Shown piece after piece: positions 16,801 through 24,033 of a stretch of DNA of 24,033 bases. A program made the position numbers and the translations under genes. Every line of letters begins with the position of its first letter. The first letter of the stretch is position 1. The notes beneath the pieces are model-generated. The model searched no databases and had not been told where the DNA came from. It saw only the letters and a list, made by a program, of their open reading frames with translations. Source of the stretch: Gammaproteobacteria bacterium UBA3532 (GTDB lineage: Bacteria > Pseudomonadota > Gammaproteobacteria > Enterobacterales > UBA3532); the NCBI GenBank assembly GCA_002376965.1, contig DFOV01000441.1:1-24033 (forward strand). The letters are read 5' to 3'.

Positions 16801-18935
16801 CACACCAGTGGCTGCTCTAATAAGTCTTCCAGCTCAGTGTAAAAGCGCTCGGACGAAGATAGTATCGACTCGCTCTGTTCACTCCAATGAGCATCGGGTG
16901 ACTCGATCAGATTTTCCAGTTGTACCATAAACATTCGCGATGGCGCCAAAGCCAGAAAATGATGAATAGCTATCGCCAATGCATTGGTCATTTCGGGGAT
17001 CTGAGCCGGATCGGGTAACATACCATCAGGAAGCAGTTGCTGCTTTTCAAGCGCCAGCAACAGTGCCGCCCGATCAGCGGCGCGCAAGGTGATTTCACGT
17101 TGGCGTGCTTCAGGGCTGGAAAACAGATCCAGCTCGTCTTGCCTTTCCAGATCTTCCCCTTTCCAGAATGCCTTTAACGTTGGCAATTGGTGATTGGTGA
17201 CGGTGGCTATGGAGTGATGCGGATAGTCTTCTGGCGCGCGAAAGGTGTAGTCATCAATCTTTTCGCAATACAACACTTGCTCGGTCAGAATGCCTCGCTG
17301 ATGCAAGGTATCTGAGATGTCACTGGCAAGCCAGCCAATATTTTCCCCCACCACCAGGCATTGATTGCGTCGGCTTTCCAAAGCCAGAATACCCATAAAG
17401 TCCTCGGCATCATAGCTAACATAAGCCCCCTGCTCGGTATCGTCTACCACCCAGTATTGACGAAACAGTTGACCGATCTGACTCAAACGCAATGCACCTA
17501 TGTGTCGCATATTGATGCGCAAGCTTTCGATGAAGTGGGCATATCCGGTTTGTTTCAGTCCACGTGGCAACATCGCGCTGCCGTGCATGCCACTGTCGGT
17601 AGCAAAATGCGCCACAGGCGCTGGAGAACTAACACCTTCGCGCGCAAAGATCTGCTGATAGCGCCAGGCATCTGCCCCGCTAGGCTCCGGCGTCAGCGGC
17701 AAGTTATGATATAAACCAACCCCCCGATTAAGGGTCAGGCAACGCAGCCCCACTTCATTAAGCTGAGCATCACATTGCCACTGTAGATAAAGATAAAAAG
17801 TAATGCGCTCTTCATGCTCACGTGCAAAAGCATCTACTGCAGCACTCTCTGGCGACTGAAACTCTTCCGGCCAATGCCGCCAGTCGCTGTATTCCGGCTT
17901 CTGGCGCATTAAGTGCTCTTGCAAGGTGGTAAAGACGCAAAATTGCCACAGAGAATGGCCCCCAGCAGCGCGAAAATCATGAAACTGTCGCGCTCGATAG
18001 CTGTTGCGCTCAATATGCTGGGTCTGAAAATGTTGATATAGCTGCTCCAGCACCTGAAGTTTGATCGCAATTACTCCGTGCCAGTCCACCTGTTCACTGG
18101 CACGCAAACGACTTAAGCAATGCTGAAAATCGGCATCGTGCCACAGTTGCTGCGCGCTTTCCGATTGGTTAAATTCATCGATCGCACCCACGTCGAGGTA
18201 AGCCAAATGGAGAAAATTGCACGATGAGGGTAACGAGTGCTGGCCATCGTTGCCTAGCCATTGCTGGGCATGCAATGAACTTAAGCCAACCGAGTCGGCT
18301 CCCAGCGCGGCCGCCGAGTCAACCAGTCGAATCAGATCGGAATAGTCACCAATACCCCAGCTATGACGCGATCGTAGTCGTTCAATCTGGGTATCCACCC
18401 CCCAGATACGGCGTTGGCCAACAATGGCATCCGGCTGAAAACATTGCTCTGGCACTACGATCAGCAGCGCCTTGGCTACGGCAGTGCCATCTGCGACAAT
18501 ACTCAGTTGATGATAACCTTCGACGAGACCGACTAATGGCACCCTGCGTTTGGAATAGATTTCAGCATCTATTTCTCGGTTTTCAAGCTCGGCCAAATCG
18601 TCCCATGAAATAGGCTGAACGCTTTCACTATCGCCGTTTTCCCATTGAATGGTATAGGTTAGCTCCTGTTGGCCAAGTCGTTGTGGCAGGTGAACATCTA
18701 TAGCTGGCTCATCAGCACTAACCCGAACTACCAGGGTGGGACAAATACTAGCGCGCCAAGGTGCTTGTTCGGCTTGGTGTAATGACTCCTCTATCGCTTG
18801 CGGCGAGTCACAGGCAACGCCCATGGCTTGAAGAATCGATACCAGGGTTGCTGCTGACGGCTTGTCCCCGCCCTCCGCGTTGACTTCGATGTGGTGCAAC
18901 TGCGCCAATTGTTCCAACGCACTGAAATTTGCCAT
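13860..18935 (-). CDS. treY: Fusion of a degenerate MalQ (4-alpha-glucanotransferase) domain with TreY (maltooligosyltrehalose synthase)
   Basis: A 1691-residue cytoplasmic fusion. Residues about 1-725 are MalQ-like (WGIGDYSDLIRLVD, NMRHIGALRL, FYLYLQWQ are recognisable); about 743-1691 are TreY, which turns the reducing end of maltodextrins into a trehalosyl unit (EC 5.4.99.15). TreY keeps its triad: Asp1073 (LRVDHADGL), Glu1106 (VAEKII), Asp1352 (TTHDTKR). MalQ does not: the nucleophile in the RIDH motif is Ser485 (LRLSQ), the third Asp in the THDLPT motif is Gln583 (NHQLPT), while the acid/base Glu531 (GEN) remains. The SPYSPSSR and WGLPP substrate motifs are also eroded. ATG 18935 is chosen for AAAGGA 8 bases upstream; GTG 18968 would add 11 residues. 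It lies 40 bases after treS. MalQ-TreY fusions have been annotated before as bifunctional. Confidence 0.93.
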   Translation of the reverse strand: MANFSALEQLAQLHHIEVNAEGGDKPSAATLVSILQAMGVACDSPQAIEESLHQAEQAPWRASICPTLVVRVSADEPAIDVHLPQRLGQQELTYTIQWENGDSESVQPISWDDLAELENREIDAEIYSKRRVPLVGLVEGYHQLSIVADGTAVAKALLIVVPEQCFQPDAIVGQRRIWGVDTQIERLRSRHSWGIGDYSDLIRLVDSAAALGADSVGLSSLHAQQWLGNDGQHSLPSSCNFLHLAYLDVGAIDEFNQSESAQQLWHDADFQHCLSRLRASEQVDWHGVIAIKLQVLEQLYQHFQTQHIERNSYRARQFHDFRAAGGHSLWQFCVFTTLQEHLMRQKPEYSDWRHWPEEFQSPESAAVDAFAREHEERITFYLYLQWQCDAQLNEVGLRCLTLNRGVGLYHNLPLTPEPSGADAWRYQQIFAREGVSSPAPVAHFATDSGMHGSAMLPRGLKQTGYAHFIESLRINMRHIGALRLSQIGQLFRQYWVVDDTEQGAYVSYDAEDFMGILALESRRNQCLVVGENIGWLASDISDTLHQRGILTEQVLYCEKIDDYTFRAPEDYPHHSIATVTNHQLPTLKAFWKGEDLERQDELDLFSSPEARQREITLRAADRAALLLALEKQQLLPDGMLPDPAQIPEMTNALAIAIHHFLALAPSRMFMVQLENLIESPDAHWSEQSESILSSSERFYTELEDLLEQPLVWQIADMLHTTHRAQPLVSARQAAAPLSLDAVPLASYRFQLTPDFDFYAATEQIDYLKQLGISHLYCSPILAARKGSMHGYDVTDHGQLNPELGGQDGFEHLSEAIKKAGMRTIVDIVPNHMVVMGHDNTWWNDVLENGPASIYADHFDIDWTPVKRELQAKVLVPALGGPYGAILQNGELQLKFDEAHGSFGVWYYDHLFPIDPSTYPDILALRLDELTAQLGNTDRQLAELKSLIATFEHLPHRHQLDEASMEERNRDKDIHKTRLARLCVEADAIKSFIQANVSMINEGDTAEYLHPLLEKQAYRLAYWRTAAEEINYRRFFDINELAGIRMENPAVLEETHRLIFDLIEQKKVHGLRVDHADGLNDPAGYFNALSRRLSSPLRKRQVYLVAEKIIAPYESLPSDWEVDGSTGYEALSVINGLFVAGDNEQRFSDIYQKFIDQKVDFEALVHRNKQRIMQSALASELNVLANRLNQIAEVSPMTRDFTLNSLRDALMEVTACFPVYRTYIAFDAMSETDEHYIDWAVAQAKKNSTLVDLSVFDFVHDVLLLKLPPYASDELRWHQTLSNFVMSFQQFTSPVMAKGVEDTSFYDFNRLVSLNEVGSEPSRFGNSVSAFHHINKQRGHHWPYNMLCLTTHDTKRSEDTRARINVLSEMPDEWEEHVNRWHRINNRLIIEDENGQAAPSLNDEYLLYQTLVGSWPFEGFADDEACQVYVERIQGYMIKAAREAKVHTSWLNTNETYETALTQFAAEVIAGQNNTLFMDDFLPFQRKVAEFGVYNSLAQTLLKLTVPGAPDIYQGTELWDFSLVDPDNRRPVDYALRRRMLAHIDEFLVDGAASDLVQQLLSDYVSGEVKLYSMWRMLQTRRQHHELFSEGDYQGLETKGAMADQLCVFSRTYEEQVMVVITPCMLANHLTCDKPPVGSFWQDSEVVLPEKLQGLTWREVFTEKELAIEGSMAMTDVLEHFPVAVLLAEVKG

Positions 18936-18975
18936 ATTCTCCATCCTTTCGATTGATGCTTGCGTCACTGCGACC

Positions 18976-21900
18976 TTATTCGGCCAACCAATTTGCCAAC
19001 TGCTGTTGGAAGCCGCTCAAGGTCGTGCCAATTTTATCCACCCGATTTTGCAGATCGTATAGCATTTCTCTTGCACCGCGTTCGGCGATAAACAAGGCGA
19101 CTAAGCGCCGTTGACTAGCCAGGTCGGGCAAGACAACATCTGCTGACAAGCGTTCAACATAAGCATTTAGAAAACGATCGCTGACCTGTTTTTCCCATTG
19201 AACAATAGCTGCTGCACCATCACCTAGGCCATTCGGACGTGCCATGGTCATCTCTTCTAACACGCTTTGCGCCACAAAATTAAATGAGCGCAACATGCTG
19301 GCAATATCACGCAGCGGACAACCCTTGGCATGGCGCTGAGTCATAGGCAGGGTGGTTTCACCTTCGAAGCCGGTAATCAGATAGTCGTTATCAACCATCA
19401 ACAGCCGTCCCAGGTGGAAATTGCCATGATAGCGCTGCTTATGGCCCAGCTGCTTGACTTGATTCACGCCAGCCAACTGCTCCAGCCAAAACTGGCGCTG
19501 CTCCAGCAATCTTTCAGCAGCATGGCGGCTTGCCGGGGTAAGCACATCGAGCTTATCAGCCAACAAATCCAGTGCCTGGCTCATTTGACTTTGAGAGACC
19601 TGACACCAGGATGCCAAGTCTTCCTCGGTTGCCGACTCCGAACAAAATGATTCAAGATGTGCACCCTTGGCCAGCGCATTATGCAAATCAGCAGTGCGCT
19701 GCCCTAGCGTATCGATCATGGTTAAAAAGGGTTCGTGGTTGCCACATTGCATGCCTTCCTGCATCGCCATGTCGCCAAAGCAGGTTTCCATATAACGCAA
19801 TAAATAGCCTTGTACATATTGCCAGGCATCCCCCTGGTTTTTGACATAGCCCTGCAACAGCGCCAATGTCGACGATTTTCCATCCTCACCGGTGTAACTC
19901 ATGCTACCAAGCAAGGGAGCCACATGTTCAAACGCCACCTCTTCGGTCAAAAAACGTTTCATTTCCAGTTCAGGGTGCTCGCCCTCTTCTACCAAGCGGT
20001 AAACCTTCACAAACCAGGTTTTATCCAGCACCACTATACTGGAACCGTTGCTGTTGCTGGAATAGTCGACATGCGCCTCCAGCAAGTCTTGCACACTATC
20101 CGCCGGAATATCAAAAGAGGTGTGACGATGGAAGCTGATTTGTCCTTTCGCCAATTGCCACTGTTGGCGCTGCGCCACACCTCTGATCAAGGTGGCACAA
20201 AAGTAAGGATCGGCGGCGGCATCGCCGACAATGCCCATCTTATCTTTCTGACGCCAGCGAGCCACAGTATGGCCATGCATAAAGTGCATATGTGCCTCAT
20301 CAGCTTCTCGAATCAGGTTTAGCGGCATAAAAATTTGAAACGGTGCATGATCAGATGCCAGTTCTTGTGGCACACTGAAAAGCCCAACCAGGCTGTTGCC
20401 ATCGTCATTGATGACATAGTCATCAAAGGCAAGGTGCTCAGGCATTGTATGCTGCTCTCTAAACCAACGCTGTCGCCCTATAAACTCTGGCAACGCCTGG
20501 TGCAACAGGCGCTTCTCTTCTGATTGCGCCAACTCCTGACGATTGGGTTCAGCATCCGCCGGGAAAACACTGCGCCAGCGATCAAACATCACTAACACCG
20601 GCGCATCGTCGGGCAAGGAGTGGTCTTCATGCCATGAAGGTACATCGACATTTTGCTTTAGTTCAAACCAATAAAAGCCATATCCGGCGATGGTTAATAG
20701 GTAAGGTAAGTGGCCTATGGGCGGAAACGCGGTTCGCCCCATCATTTCAACAGGCACATATCCACGCCATTCATCCATGGCCAATTCAACCGGCTGGGCA
20801 TGGCGAGAAAGGTTGGCAATGCACAAAATTACATCGCCTTCAAATTCGCGAATAAATGCCAGGATCTTGCGATTGCCTGGATATAAAAAGGTCAACGAAC
20901 CACGACCAAAAGCCGGATGCTGACCGCGTACCGTTAACAGGTGACGCATCCAGTTCAGAAGTGAGCTGCTATTGGCACTTTGCGCTTCAACATTGACCGA
21001 CTCATAGCCATACACCGGATCGCGAACCGGTTGGTAACATAATCGCTCGGGCTGGGCGCGGGAAAAACCGGCATTACGGTCTGGTGTCCACTGCATTGGC
21101 GTACGCACACTGTTGCGATCACCAAGATAAATGTTGTCGCCCATACCGATTTCATCGCCATAATAAATAATTGGCGAGCCAGGCATGGATAACAACAGGC
21201 TGTTTAATAGTTTTAATTTAGCCCGGTCATTATCCATCAAAGGAGCAAGGCGACGACGAATACCGACATTGATACGCATTTGCGGATCAGCGGCATACAT
21301 TTGGTACATGTAATCACGCTCTTTGTCCGTCACCATTTCTAAGGTCAATTCGTCGTGATTACGCAAAAATATCGCCCACTGACAGGAGTCGGGAATATTC
21401 GGGGTTTGGTGCATGATCTCGACAATCGGATGGCGATCTTCCTGTGCTACCGCCATATACATTCGCGGCATCAGTGGAAAGTGGTAAGCCATATGACATT
21501 CATCGGCATCACCAAAATAATCACGTACATCCTCTGGCCACTGGTTGGCCTCGGCCAGAAATAAACGATCCTGATAATGCTGATCAACCACCGCGCGCAT
21601 CGTTTTGATCACTTGGTGGGTCTCGGGCAGGTTTTCATTGTCTGTACCTTCACGCACACACAAGTACGGGATCGCATCCAAGCGCACCCCATCTACCCCC
21701 ATATCAAGCCAAAAGCGCATGACTTCGATAACCGCATCGACAACCGCGGGGTTGTTATGATTCAGATCGGGCTGGTGCGAGAAAAAGCGGTGCCAATAAT
21801 AAGCCTTCGCTACAGGGTCCCAGGCCCAGTTGGAGGTTTCGGTGTCGGTGAAGATAATCCGTGTTTCGGGGTATTTTTTGTCATCATCATTCCAGACATA

Positions 21901-22356
21901 AAACTCCCTTTCAGGTGAACCAGGGGGTGCATGCCGAGCGCGCTGAAACCACGGGTGTTGCTCTGAGGTGTGATTGATAACCAGCTCAGTAATAATGCGT
22001 AAATCGCGCCGGTGCGCTTCATCCACAAAATGGCGAAAATCATCCAGCGTGCCATATTCTGATGCGACATTGAGATAATTGGCAATATCATAACCATCAT
22101 CACGCATCGGTGAGGGGTAAAAGGGCAACAACCATATGGTGTTGACTCCCAACGATTGGATATAGTCCAGCTTTTGAGTCAAACCGGCAAAGTCCCCTAT
22201 CCCATCACCATTGCTGTCGTAATAAGACTTAACATGAACTTGGTAGATCACCGCATCTTTGTACCAATAAGGTAACGACGGGGCGTTTTCGCCTGATTGC
22301 TGGTTTTCTAATGCTTCTTTGGTAGATAAATCTGGTTTAACCGATAAGTCAGACAC
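18976..22356 (-). CDS. treS: Trehalose synthase (TreS) fused to a degenerate maltokinase domain
   Basis: A 1126-residue cytoplasmic fusion. Residues about 28-575 are TreS, a GH13 enzyme interconverting maltose and trehalose (EC 5.4.99.16), with intact Asp227 (GVRLDAIPYL), Glu269 (LAEANQW) and Asp335 (RNHDELT). Residues about 590-1126 are a maltokinase (Pep2/Mak) domain. It keeps the N-lobe Lys784 (FVKVYR), the following HPELE glutamate region and the PLRDIASMLRSF helix, but the catalytic motif HGD(Y/F)HLGQ reads HGNFHLGR (Asn979) and the metal-binding Asp of DFEGE is Gly996 (GFEGE). Maltose phosphorylation is therefore unlikely. GTG 22356 has GAGG 6 bases upstream; GTG 22368 would add 4 residues. 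The domain order matches TreS-Mak fusions of Pseudomonas. Middle gene of the operon, 59 bases after treZ. Confidence 0.93.
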   Translation of the reverse strand: MSDLSVKPDLSTKEALENQQSGENAPSLPYWYKDAVIYQVHVKSYYDSNGDGIGDFAGLTQKLDYIQSLGVNTIWLLPFYPSPMRDDGYDIANYLNVASEYGTLDDFRHFVDEAHRRDLRIITELVINHTSEQHPWFQRARHAPPGSPEREFYVWNDDDKKYPETRIIFTDTETSNWAWDPVAKAYYWHRFFSHQPDLNHNNPAVVDAVIEVMRFWLDMGVDGVRLDAIPYLCVREGTDNENLPETHQVIKTMRAVVDQHYQDRLFLAEANQWPEDVRDYFGDADECHMAYHFPLMPRMYMAVAQEDRHPIVEIMHQTPNIPDSCQWAIFLRNHDELTLEMVTDKERDYMYQMYAADPQMRINVGIRRRLAPLMDNDRAKLKLLNSLLLSMPGSPIIYYGDEIGMGDNIYLGDRNSVRTPMQWTPDRNAGFSRAQPERLCYQPVRDPVYGYESVNVEAQSANSSSLLNWMRHLLTVRGQHPAFGRGSLTFLYPGNRKILAFIREFEGDVILCIANLSRHAQPVELAMDEWRGYVPVEMMGRTAFPPIGHLPYLLTIAGYGFYWFELKQNVDVPSWHEDHSLPDDAPVLVMFDRWRSVFPADAEPNRQELAQSEEKRLLHQALPEFIGRQRWFREQHTMPEHLAFDDYVINDDGNSLVGLFSVPQELASDHAPFQIFMPLNLIREADEAHMHFMHGHTVARWRQKDKMGIVGDAAADPYFCATLIRGVAQRQQWQLAKGQISFHRHTSFDIPADSVQDLLEAHVDYSSNSNGSSIVVLDKTWFVKVYRLVEEGEHPELEMKRFLTEEVAFEHVAPLLGSMSYTGEDGKSSTLALLQGYVKNQGDAWQYVQGYLLRYMETCFGDMAMQEGMQCGNHEPFLTMIDTLGQRTADLHNALAKGAHLESFCSESATEEDLASWCQVSQSQMSQALDLLADKLDVLTPASRHAAERLLEQRQFWLEQLAGVNQVKQLGHKQRYHGNFHLGRLLMVDNDYLITGFEGETTLPMTQRHAKGCPLRDIASMLRSFNFVAQSVLEEMTMARPNGLGDGAAAIVQWEKQVSDRFLNAYVERLSADVVLPDLASQRRLVALFIAERGAREMLYDLQNRVDKIGTTLSGFQQQLANWLAE

Positions 22357-22415
22357 GTGAAACCTCACTGTTCATAATCCCTATATGTAAATCAAAGGGA
22401 AGTTTAGAAGACAAT

Positions 22416-24033
22416 TTACTGAATTTTTATCATCACAATTTCCCAGGGCGCGAGAGTAGACGACGTTGACGACTCATCACTACGATAAATAACGTTGGCA
22501 GCGGCCAAATCGATCGCCTGACTACCGCCATCCATTAGTCGACTGTCATCAGCCAGATTGCCAAGTAATAGCCATTCCCCTAGCTGGGTTTGCCATTTAA
22601 CCTCAAGCAAGTTGTTGTCGTGAACCTGATAAGTAGATGCATCGGTTGTTGCTTCGGCAATCAAATCAGCCAGCTGCGTTTTACGTAGCTCAATCAAGCG
22701 CTGATAAAAGGTAAACCACTGCTGATGAGCAGGTTTGGATAAATTATTCCAATCCAGCTTAGAGCCTTCGAAACTTGCTTGAGCGCAAGGGTCGGGAAGC
22801 TTGTCACGCATCGCCGGATCACGAAACTCGGGGAACTTGGCAAACTCGTTACGACGCCCTTCACGCACCGCTTCGGTCAACTCGGGGTTGAAATCACAGA
22901 AAAAGAAAAATGGTTGCTCACTTCCCCACTCCTCGCCTTGATAAAGCAACGGGATCTGAGGCGAGAGTAGAACCATTGCCGCCACCGCTTTGAGCTTTTC
23001 AGGTGCGGCCAGCAAAGAAATACGCTCACCAAAAGCTCGATTACCTATGTGATCATGGTTTTGGATAAATGAAACAAAAGCGCTTAAGGGCAGGCCAGCT
23101 GTCGATTCACCCCGCTTTCGCCCCTGGCGGTATTGCGATACATCGCCTTGAAAGTCGAACCCTTTCGCCAGACAGCGAGCCAGGCGCTCAACCGGATTAT
23201 CGGCATAATCTTGATAGTAGCCTTCGCTCTCACCTGTGGCGATTAAATGCAAGATATGGTGAATATCATCATTCCACTGGGCATTAAACTGGCTTGGCTT
23301 TTTATCATAAGGGTTGAGAAAGCGACTGGCGTTGTCGTCGTTTTCAAGGATTAAATGCACATGCTCGCGCGGTGTTTGTTGACGAATGGTGGCCGCCAGT
23401 TCATCTAAAAAGTGCTGCGAGCTTTGATCAAAAATACAGTGCACAGCATCATATCGAATCCCATCAAACTGATATTCATTGAGCCAATACAGCGAATTAG
23501 CAATGAAAAATTGGCGCACCGTCTCGCTGGCCTCACCATCATAGTTAATCGCCGCCCCCCAAGGGGTATCATAGCGATCGGTGAAAAACGACTTGGCATA
23601 ACACCATAGATAGTTGCCTTCCGGCCCGAAGTGGTTATACACCAAATCCAGCAACACCATGATGCCGCGCTGGTGGCAGGCGTCAATCAACGCTTTTAAG
23701 TCATCAGGCGTACCATAAGCACTGTCTGGTGCGAATAGCAAAACGCCATCATATCCCCAGTTGTAATCGCCAGGGAAGTCAGATAGTGGCATTAATTCAA
23801 TACAGGTAATGCCCAGAGACTGTAAATAGTCCAGCTTATTTATTGCAGCCTGGAAGGTTCCTTGCTCTGTAAAGGTTCCAATGTGCAGCTCATAGACAAT
23901 GGCTTCGTGCCAGGGCTTTCCTTGCCAGTCAGCGCTTTTCCAGCCATAGCTATCAGGGTCAATAATCTGACTCGGGCCATGTACATCGTCGGGATGATAA
24001 CGCGATGCTGGATCAGGAACGGTAAGATCATCA
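22416..24033 (-). CDS. treZ: Maltooligosyltrehalose trehalohydrolase (TreZ), N-terminus cut by window edge
   Basis: GH13 enzyme that releases trehalose from maltooligosyltrehalose made by TreY (EC 3.2.1.141). The window holds 538 residues to the TAA at 22416-22418; the open frame runs to the right edge, so the start and roughly the first 60-100 residues (N-terminal CBM48-like domain) lie outside. Visible motifs: DPASRYHPDDVHGPS near the cut, YELHIGTFT, the nucleophile Asp in FDGIRYDAVH (codon 23448-23450), the acid/base Glu in LILENDDN, the third Asp in FIQNHDHIGNRAFGER, and the TreZ-specific YQGEEWGSEQPFFFFCDF. All three catalytic acids are present. It is the first visible gene of the treZ-treS-treY operon; the promoter must lie beyond the window. 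Confidence 0.95.
   Translation of the reverse strand, partial: DDLTVPDPASRYHPDDVHGPSQIIDPDSYGWKSADWQGKPWHEAIVYELHIGTFTEQGTFQAAINKLDYLQSLGITCIELMPLSDFPGDYNWGYDGVLLFAPDSAYGTPDDLKALIDACHQRGIMVLLDLVYNHFGPEGNYLWCYAKSFFTDRYDTPWGAAINYDGEASETVRQFFIANSLYWLNEYQFDGIRYDAVHCIFDQSSQHFLDELAATIRQQTPREHVHLILENDDNASRFLNPYDKKPSQFNAQWNDDIHHILHLIATGESEGYYQDYADNPVERLARCLAKGFDFQGDVSQYRQGRKRGESTAGLPLSAFVSFIQNHDHIGNRAFGERISLLAAPEKLKAVAAMVLLSPQIPLLYQGEEWGSEQPFFFFCDFNPELTEAVREGRRNEFAKFPEFRDPAMRDKLPDPCAQASFEGSKLDWNNLSKPAHQQWFTFYQRLIELRKTQLADLIAEATTDASTYQVHDNNLLEVKWQTQLGEWLLLGNLADDSRLMDGGSQAIDLAAANVIYRSDESSTSSTLAPWEIVMIKIQ

Noticed and set aside
13924..23609. Numerous plus-strand open frames of 60-170 codons opposite the trehalose genes
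   Set aside because: They are antisense shadows of long GC-biased coding regions, with no ribosome sites or domain-like sequence.
1..24033. CRISPR array, rRNA operon or insertion sequence
   Set aside because: No regularly spaced repeats, no rRNA-like blocks and no transposase genes were found; the only repeats are the short hairpin elements listed.

Overview
The window looks like chromosomal DNA from a free-living, probably aquatic gammaproteobacterium. I infer this from the gene families (an EAL protein with a membrane sensor, a YadG/YadH-like ABC pair, an LbtU-like porin, an Amt transporter with a sigma-54-type promoter, and a Pseudomonas-like trehalose cluster) and from a tRNA-Leu(CAG) of the enterobacterial type. 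The species cannot be named from the sequence alone.

Layout. 1-2.75 kb: a small unknown gene faces a membrane c-di-GMP phosphodiesterase across a shared terminator. 2.93-3.02 kb: tRNA-Leu. 3.29-4.25 kb: a porin-like outer-membrane gene broken by one frameshift. 4.33-6.01 kb: a two-gene ABC-2 exporter on the minus strand. 6.01-6.50 kb: a regulatory gap with a sigma-54 promoter and two NtrC-like sites. 6.50-11.31 kb: ammonium transporter, a protein of unknown function, then a MASE1-CHASE hybrid histidine kinase. 11.35-12.10 kb: a secreted conserved protein on the minus strand. 12.2-13.86 kb: a small accessory patch on the minus strand with a ParE-type toxin and its antitoxin, a small membrane protein, a cysteine-rich ferredoxin-like protein, and dispersed hairpin repeats at both ends. 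13.86-24.03 kb: a minus-strand trehalose operon treZ > treS-maltokinase > malQ-treY; treZ runs off the right edge.

How the genes work together. TreY and TreZ make trehalose from the reducing ends of alpha-glucans, and TreS interconverts maltose and trehalose. All three catalytic domains keep their acidic triads. The strongest observation is that the two extra domains carried in this operon have both lost essential catalytic residues. The MalQ half of the MalQ-TreY fusion has Ser where the nucleophilic Asp should be and Gln where the third catalytic Asp should be. The maltokinase half of the TreS fusion has Asn for the catalytic Asp and Gly for the metal-binding Asp. Both are full length and in frame, which suggests they are kept for structure, binding or regulation rather than catalysis.

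The amt region reads as a nitrogen-responsive unit: NtrC-like sites, a sigma-54 promoter, transporter and an unknown alpha-helical protein, followed after a strong hairpin by an orphan hybrid kinase.
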